From Maricaulis sp. (lineage in GTDB: Bacteria > Pseudomonadota > Alphaproteobacteria > Caulobacterales > Maricaulaceae): a DNA stretch of 64,000 nt. The stretch is from positions 1 to 64,000 of the forward strand of contig NZ_JASBRQ010000088.1 in NCBI RefSeq assembly GCF_030149425.1. The letters run 5' to 3'. The translations under genes were made by a program, and so were the position numbers. Below, one piece after another: positions 59,575 through 64,000 of this stretch (the first letter of the stretch is position 1; each line of letters begins with the position of its first letter). The notes beneath the pieces are model-generated. The model was given only the letters and a program-made list of their open reading frames with translations. It ran no database searches and had not been told where the DNA came from.

Positions 59575-59668
59575 GTGTGTTTCAGCCAGACCCCGACATG
59601 CGTCGGGGGGAAGATGAAGGTCGTTGCGGTGCGCTATTTGTGCGGCGCATCGGTAACGGTGGTTCCCG

Positions 59669-60784
59669 CTACCGCTTCTCCAGGAAGATCGTGCCGGCCG
59701 AGTAACCTGCACCGAAGGAGCAGATCAGACCCTTATCGCCGCTTTCAAACCCGTCATGGTGGCGGTGGAAGGCGACCAGCGAACCGGCGCCGGCGATATT
59801 GGCAAACTCGTCAAGCACAACCGGCGCTTCATGCGGCTCGAAATCGCGGTCATAGACCTTCTTGGCGATCATCATATTCATGTTGATATTGGCCTGGTGC
59901 AGCCACATCCGCTTCATGTCGGCGGGCGAGAGCTTCATCTTGCCCAGCTCGGTCAGGATGAGCTCGATCACCATCGGGCAGACTTCCTTGAAGACCTTGC
60001 GGCCCTCCTGCACGAAATAGCGCTCCTCGAAGGCCGGTTCGGGCGTTTCGGAGGCGTTGAGGAAGCCGAAATTCGAGCGGATATTGTTGGAGTACTGGGT
60101 GATCATCCGGTTGGACAGGATGTTCCAGCCGTCATCGCCGGCCACGTCTTCCGCCTCGATCAGCACCGCCACGGCAACATCACCGAAGATGAAATGGCTG
60201 TCGCGATCGCGGAAATTGAGCTGTGGTGTGGTGATTTCCGGGGTCACGACCAGGACCGATTTGGCCATGCCGGTCTTGATCATATTGATGGCGGAAATCA
60301 TGCCGAACGTGCCGGAGGAACAGGCCACAGACATGTCATAGCCGAAGCCCTCAATACCCAGCGCCTGCTGGATCTCGATGGCGATACACGGATAGGTGCG
60401 CTGCATGGAGGTGGCCGAGCAGATCACCGCATCGACATCCTTGGCGTCCCGGCCGGCATTCTCCAGCGCCTGCTTGGCGGCGGCGAGGCCGGCTTCGGCC
60501 ATCAGCGAAATCTCTTCATTCGGACGCGGCGCGACGCTCGGGCGCATGCGCTCAACGTCGAGCACGCCCGCCTTGTCGATCGTGTAGCGTGACTTGATGC
60601 CGGAGGCCTTCTCGATGAAGGCGGTCGAGGAGGCATTGAGCGGTTCAACGACACCGCGCTCAATGGCGTCGGCGTGTTCGGCGTTGAATTTTTCGACATA
60701 AGCGTTGAAGCATTCGACCAGCTCATCATTGCTGACCGTCTCTTCCGGGTGCCACAGTCCGGTCGACCGGATCACTGCATTCAT
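59669..60784 (-). CDS. Beta-ketoacyl-ACP synthase III-like (KAS III), second paralog
   Basis: Cys (DMSVACSSGTFGMISAIN), His (KRMWLHQANINMNMMIA), Asn (DEFANIAGAGSL); same length and layout as 56606..57721. Confidence 0.87.
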   Translation of the reverse strand: MNAVIRSTGLWHPEETVSNDELVECFNAYVEKFNAEHADAIERGVVEPLNASSTAFIEKASGIKSRYTIDKAGVLDVERMRPSVAPRPNEEISLMAEAGLAAAKQALENAGRDAKDVDAVICSATSMQRTYPCIAIEIQQALGIEGFGYDMSVACSSGTFGMISAINMIKTGMAKSVLVVTPEITTPQLNFRDRDSHFIFGDVAVAVLIEAEDVAGDDGWNILSNRMITQYSNNIRSNFGFLNASETPEPAFEERYFVQEGRKVFKEVCPMVIELILTELGKMKLSPADMKRMWLHQANINMNMMIAKKVYDRDFEPHEAPVVLDEFANIAGAGSLVAFHRHHDGFESGDKGLICSFGAGYSAGTIFLEKR

Positions 60785-60987
60785 ACGCCTTACTCCCTCG
60801 GTTTGGGCTGGCGGGAAATTAGTGGCAATGGACCAGCACGTCACCCGGGCAGCTGCGTTTACTGTAACAAGGTCTGTGCCAGCCTGCTTCGCGCATAAGT
60901 ATCACTAAGAAAACACAATGACTTTAGGCTTTGATATCAAACAAGGCGGGCGTAAAACTGCGGCGTCTTGTTTGGGGGAATAGAGAC

Positions 60988-62451
60988 GTGACGGAGAATT
61001 CTTCAATGGCCGGACCCGGCGGGCAGCGCGATTTCCTGGTACTGCGCATTGTCCTCTTGGCGGTCTTTGCCGGCGCCCTGATCAGCCGCTTCGTCAATCC
61101 GGTTTTCCTCAATGACCAGGGCGAGATGCTCGTCCTCTCCCAATCCTTCCAGCTGGTCTATGACGAACAGCCGCCGCTCTATGCCTGGATTGCCAAGGGC
61201 CTGCTGGAGCTGACCGGGCGCCATGTCGCCGCGCTGGAAGCCTTCAAGCTGATCTTTGCCATAACCGGTCTGTATCTGTGCGGTGTGCTGGCCTACCGGG
61301 TGTCCCATTCCCCTGCTGCGGCGCTGTTATCGGTCGCCTTTGCCATGTCGCTGCCGACCATGGGCGAGGATGCGCTGAGCGAAGCCACCCACACCGTGGC
61401 GATGATCGCTGTCAGCCTGGCCTCCACGTTGTTGATCTTCCGCCAGATGCAGCAACCGCGGCGCTTCTTCTGGCTCGTCCTCGGGCTGGTCTGGGCGCTG
61501 GGCCTGGCCTTCAAACACACCATGATCATGCTGGCGGTCGCCCAGATCGCAGCGCTCTGGGTAGCGCGCGTGCCGGCGCGGGTCGAGCTGAGCAAACAGG
61601 CGGCGATAGCGGCGCTGATCATGCTGGCGCTCAATGCGGCCTTCTTTATCCAGCTGCTCTCTACCAGTGCCGCAATCGACAATGGCCTCAATGAGTTCGG
61701 CATGGGGGAGAGCACCTTCGCCTTCCTGCGCGGACTCAGCGATTTTCTCAGCTCCATTCTCGCCGAGGCCGCACTTCTGGTGCTGACCGGCATCTATATG
61801 GCGGTGCGCTACAAGGCGAGCATTGCCCGCTGGTATGGCGAAATGGGCCAGGAAGAGCGTGTCCTGCTGTGGAGCGGGCTGATCTTTCTGGCGATCTGGG
61901 CCGTTTCGATCATCATCACCAATACATCCGTCGTACGCGATCGCTGGCTGGCGCCGGGCCTGGTCTGGCTCTGCCCGGTCTGGGCCGCGGCCATGTTCCG
62001 GACCTTGGGCGATAACGGCAAACGCTGGGCCGGGCGGATTGCGATTGTCTTCATCGCCCTCATTCTGATCGCCCGTATTGTCGATCTGCAGGCCTCGGAA
62101 GAGCCTCGCCAGGCGGGCTGGCAGGACATGGCGTCGCAGATTTCGGCGGCCTATCCAGAGCCGGATATCCTGTTGTCCAAACACATCAATGATGCTGGCA
62201 ATCTGCATCTGGCGATGAATGTGCCGGTCGCCGTGGCCAATGGATATCTGCCGCCGCTGGAGCAGCTACCGCAAACCGTGCTGGTGATGTGGCGCGATGA
62301 GGGCGGGGTTCCGCCGGAAATCACCGGACTTCTGCGCCAGGCGTCCGCCCGCTGGGGTGAGCTGGAGTGCGGGGCGATGGATACGCAGGACCTGACCGCC
62401 GGCGGCGCGCAGACCTATCGCCGGTATTTCATGGTGTGTGAGCGCGGCTAG
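60988..62451 (+). CDS. GT39-like (ArnT/dolichyl-P-mannose type) membrane glycosyltransferase
   Basis: Multi-TM; FLNDQGEMLVLSQSFQLVYDEQPPLYAWIAKGLLELTG; GLGLAFKHTMIML-type core. Confidence 0.75.
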   Translation: MTENSSMAGPGGQRDFLVLRIVLLAVFAGALISRFVNPVFLNDQGEMLVLSQSFQLVYDEQPPLYAWIAKGLLELTGRHVAALEAFKLIFAITGLYLCGVLAYRVSHSPAAALLSVAFAMSLPTMGEDALSEATHTVAMIAVSLASTLLIFRQMQQPRRFFWLVLGLVWALGLAFKHTMIMLAVAQIAALWVARVPARVELSKQAAIAALIMLALNAAFFIQLLSTSAAIDNGLNEFGMGESTFAFLRGLSDFLSSILAEAALLVLTGIYMAVRYKASIARWYGEMGQEERVLLWSGLIFLAIWAVSIIITNTSVVRDRWLAPGLVWLCPVWAAAMFRTLGDNGKRWAGRIAIVFIALILIARIVDLQASEEPRQAGWQDMASQISAAYPEPDILLSKHINDAGNLHLAMNVPVAVANGYLPPLEQLPQTVLVMWRDEGGVPPEITGLLRQASARWGELECGAMDTQDLTAGGAQTYRRYFMVCERG

Positions 62452-63992
62452 CGGGCGAGGGCGGCGCAGGCCGCATGGCGCGGGCAATTGGCCTCATGGT
62501 CATTGACCATGCCGACCCGCTCCGTGCCCCTGTTACCAGCGTCTTGCGGGGAAGGGACATAGTGAAGGTTGATCGCTATGTCCCGATCACCGACGACAAT
62601 GTCGTCGGTGATCGATTGAATGATGCTGGCTTTCTGTTCGAAAGACAGCATCTCCCAGTGGCCATAAAGGTCTCTGGCGGATGACACGACCTCTTCGCTA
62701 GAGCGGCCAATTTCCTTTAGCGAGGCGAGTTCACTCTCCAGCTCCGAAATGCCGGTCTCGATCGCTTTGATCCTGGTGCTCGCATTCGTCTCCAATTCCT
62801 TGAACCGGTCTCGCTCAATCACACCGTCGTTGTAGCCCTTCCAGGCGAGTTCACGGTCTTCCTTGAGCTCGGCCAACTCCCGGCGGAAAACGCGGATCTG
62901 GTTTTCTTTGGCTGTGGCTTCGGCCTCGTTGGACGCCAGATAGGCCTCGATGTCCGTCGAGGACGCGAAGAAGGTCTGGAGCTGACTTCGAAAGATCGCC
63001 TCCAGGTCATCCTGTGGGATCTTGTTGCGGCATTGCCGGCACACGAATTTCCTGTACCGCTTGGACAGCACATACATCTTGCTCCCGCAGCCGCACCTGA
63101 CCTTGCCGGCAAACAGGTATTGTCCCCGGGGGCCTGGCTTATTGCCTTTGGCCTGCCGGGCAAGGATAGCGTTGCATTGATCCCATAATTCCGCGGAGAC
63201 GATCGGTTCGCACGGCATCCATACCCATTCGCTTTCGGGCTTCATAGCCCGGGAGTTTTCCGTGGGGCCGACGCATGTGTGATTGATCCGATAGAGGCCT
63301 TTTGCGTCCGGATTGGTCAGTAGGCGCTGGATGGTCGGGACAGAGAAGAGCGATCCATTTCGCGTGCGATAGCCGCGATCGTTCAGTGTTCGCACGACTG
63401 TTTTCTTTCGCTGATACTCGGCGAAGAGTTCGAATATGAGGGCGCGTATGGGCGCTTCGTCTGGGTCCGGTACAAGCTCATCACCTTGCCAACGAAATCC
63501 GAACGAGGTTTTCCCGGACAGACGTTTGCCCATCTTCGCCCGCGTGGCGATCGAAAGCCGGAGGCGATCCACCGTCTCTTCGCGCTCGAACTGGGCGACG
63601 CTCGCAATAATGCCGAAGAACATCCGCCCAGACGGTGTGCTTGTATCGATGCTCTCGTGGATTGAGGTCAGGTCCGCATTGTGTGCCTGGAAGATATCCG
63701 CCAATTCCAGCAATTCGCGGGCGTTGCGCGCAAGGCGGGCGAGCTTGGAGAACACCAGCCCGGAAATATGTCCTGACTTGATGTCGGTGAGCATTCGCCG
63801 CGTTTCGGCGTGTCCCATGACGGTTTTGCCGGACACGCCCGAAAGGTCATAGACCTCAACAACGTCCCAACCTCGCAATTGGGCGAACTGCTCAGCGTTA
63901 CGGCGATGCACTTCCGGACTATCGCCGCGAGCCTGATCCTCGGTCGAAACGCGGATCCAAATCCCGACGGCTTTCCGCTCCACATTCTCCAT
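62448..63992 (-). CDS. Large serine recombinase (resolvase domain + recombinase domain + Zn ribbon + coiled coil)
   Basis: GIWIRVSTEDQARGDSPEVHRRNAEQFAQLRGWDVVEVYDLSGVSGKT; KLARLARNARELLEL; CGCGSKMY...CRQCRNK zinc ribbon. Confidence 0.92.
   Translation of the reverse strand: MENVERKAVGIWIRVSTEDQARGDSPEVHRRNAEQFAQLRGWDVVEVYDLSGVSGKTVMGHAETRRMLTDIKSGHISGLVFSKLARLARNARELLELADIFQAHNADLTSIHESIDTSTPSGRMFFGIIASVAQFEREETVDRLRLSIATRAKMGKRLSGKTSFGFRWQGDELVPDPDEAPIRALIFELFAEYQRKKTVVRTLNDRGYRTRNGSLFSVPTIQRLLTNPDAKGLYRINHTCVGPTENSRAMKPESEWVWMPCEPIVSAELWDQCNAILARQAKGNKPGPRGQYLFAGKVRCGCGSKMYVLSKRYRKFVCRQCRNKIPQDDLEAIFRSQLQTFFASSTDIEAYLASNEAEATAKENQIRVFRRELAELKEDRELAWKGYNDGVIERDRFKELETNASTRIKAIETGISELESELASLKEIGRSSEEVVSSARDLYGHWEMLSFEQKASIIQSITDDIVVGDRDIAINLHYVPSPQDAGNRGTERVGMVNDHEANCPRHAACAALAR
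62584..62614. repeat. Perfect 31-bp palindrome (15-bp arms, 1-nt centre) inside recombinase 3' coding region
   Basis: cgatcaccgacgaca-a-tgtcgtcggtgatcg. Confidence 0.8.
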
Positions 63993-64000
63993 GGTGCGCT

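Noticed and set aside
60930-60941. TTTGATATCAAA palindrome upstream of the GT39 gene as an FNR/FixK box
   Set aside because: FNR boxes need TTGAT-N4-ATCAA; the spacing is wrong and short palindromes are common.
62475-62684. 69-aa plus-strand ORF opposite the recombinase 3' end
   Set aside because: Antisense to the recombinase; no independent support.
1-64000. tRNA, rRNA and CRISPR arrays
   Set aside because: No tRNA-like cloverleaf, rRNA segment or regularly spaced direct repeats recognised by eye; tRNAscan-SE, barrnap and CRISPRCasFinder would be decisive.

Overview
The window looks like a gene-dense, GC-rich alphaproteobacterial chromosome segment. A Caulobacterales/Maricaulales-like host is my inference from gene content and synteny (petABC followed by mtnP and apt, rlmJ, ychF, pth-rplY, prs, lgt, uvrC-pgsA, nad operon). 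Most of it is ordinary housekeeping. No rRNA, tRNA or CRISPR array was recognised.

Main points of interest:
- A nadA-ORF-nadB-nadC operon with an unfamiliar ORF inside it, three ATGCTC-N5-GAGCAT palindromes upstream, and a nearby NadQ-like NUDIX-winged-helix regulator.
- A candidate small RNA (about 57925-58047) between a KAS III-like gene and amtB. It has a promoter-like element, a CUCCUCCCC stretch and a strong intrinsic terminator.
- Two divergent KAS III paralogs flanking amtB.
- A cluster of three palindromic/foldback repeats at 55067-55539. One has a second 135-bp copy about 30 kb away at 25682-25816.
- A 26-codon single-TM small ORF at 41067-41147.
- An internally duplicated membrane protein next to a HK-HK-RR cassette.
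- A globin-coupled chemoreceptor.
- A large serine recombinase at the right edge with att-like palindromes, sharing its stop codon with a glycosyltransferase gene.
- Five convergent gene pairs that overlap by exactly 4 bp at their stop codons.

No clearly new multi-gene defence or biosynthetic system could be demonstrated. The sRNA/KAS III/amtB locus, the ORF inside the nad operon and the repeat cluster are the best leads.
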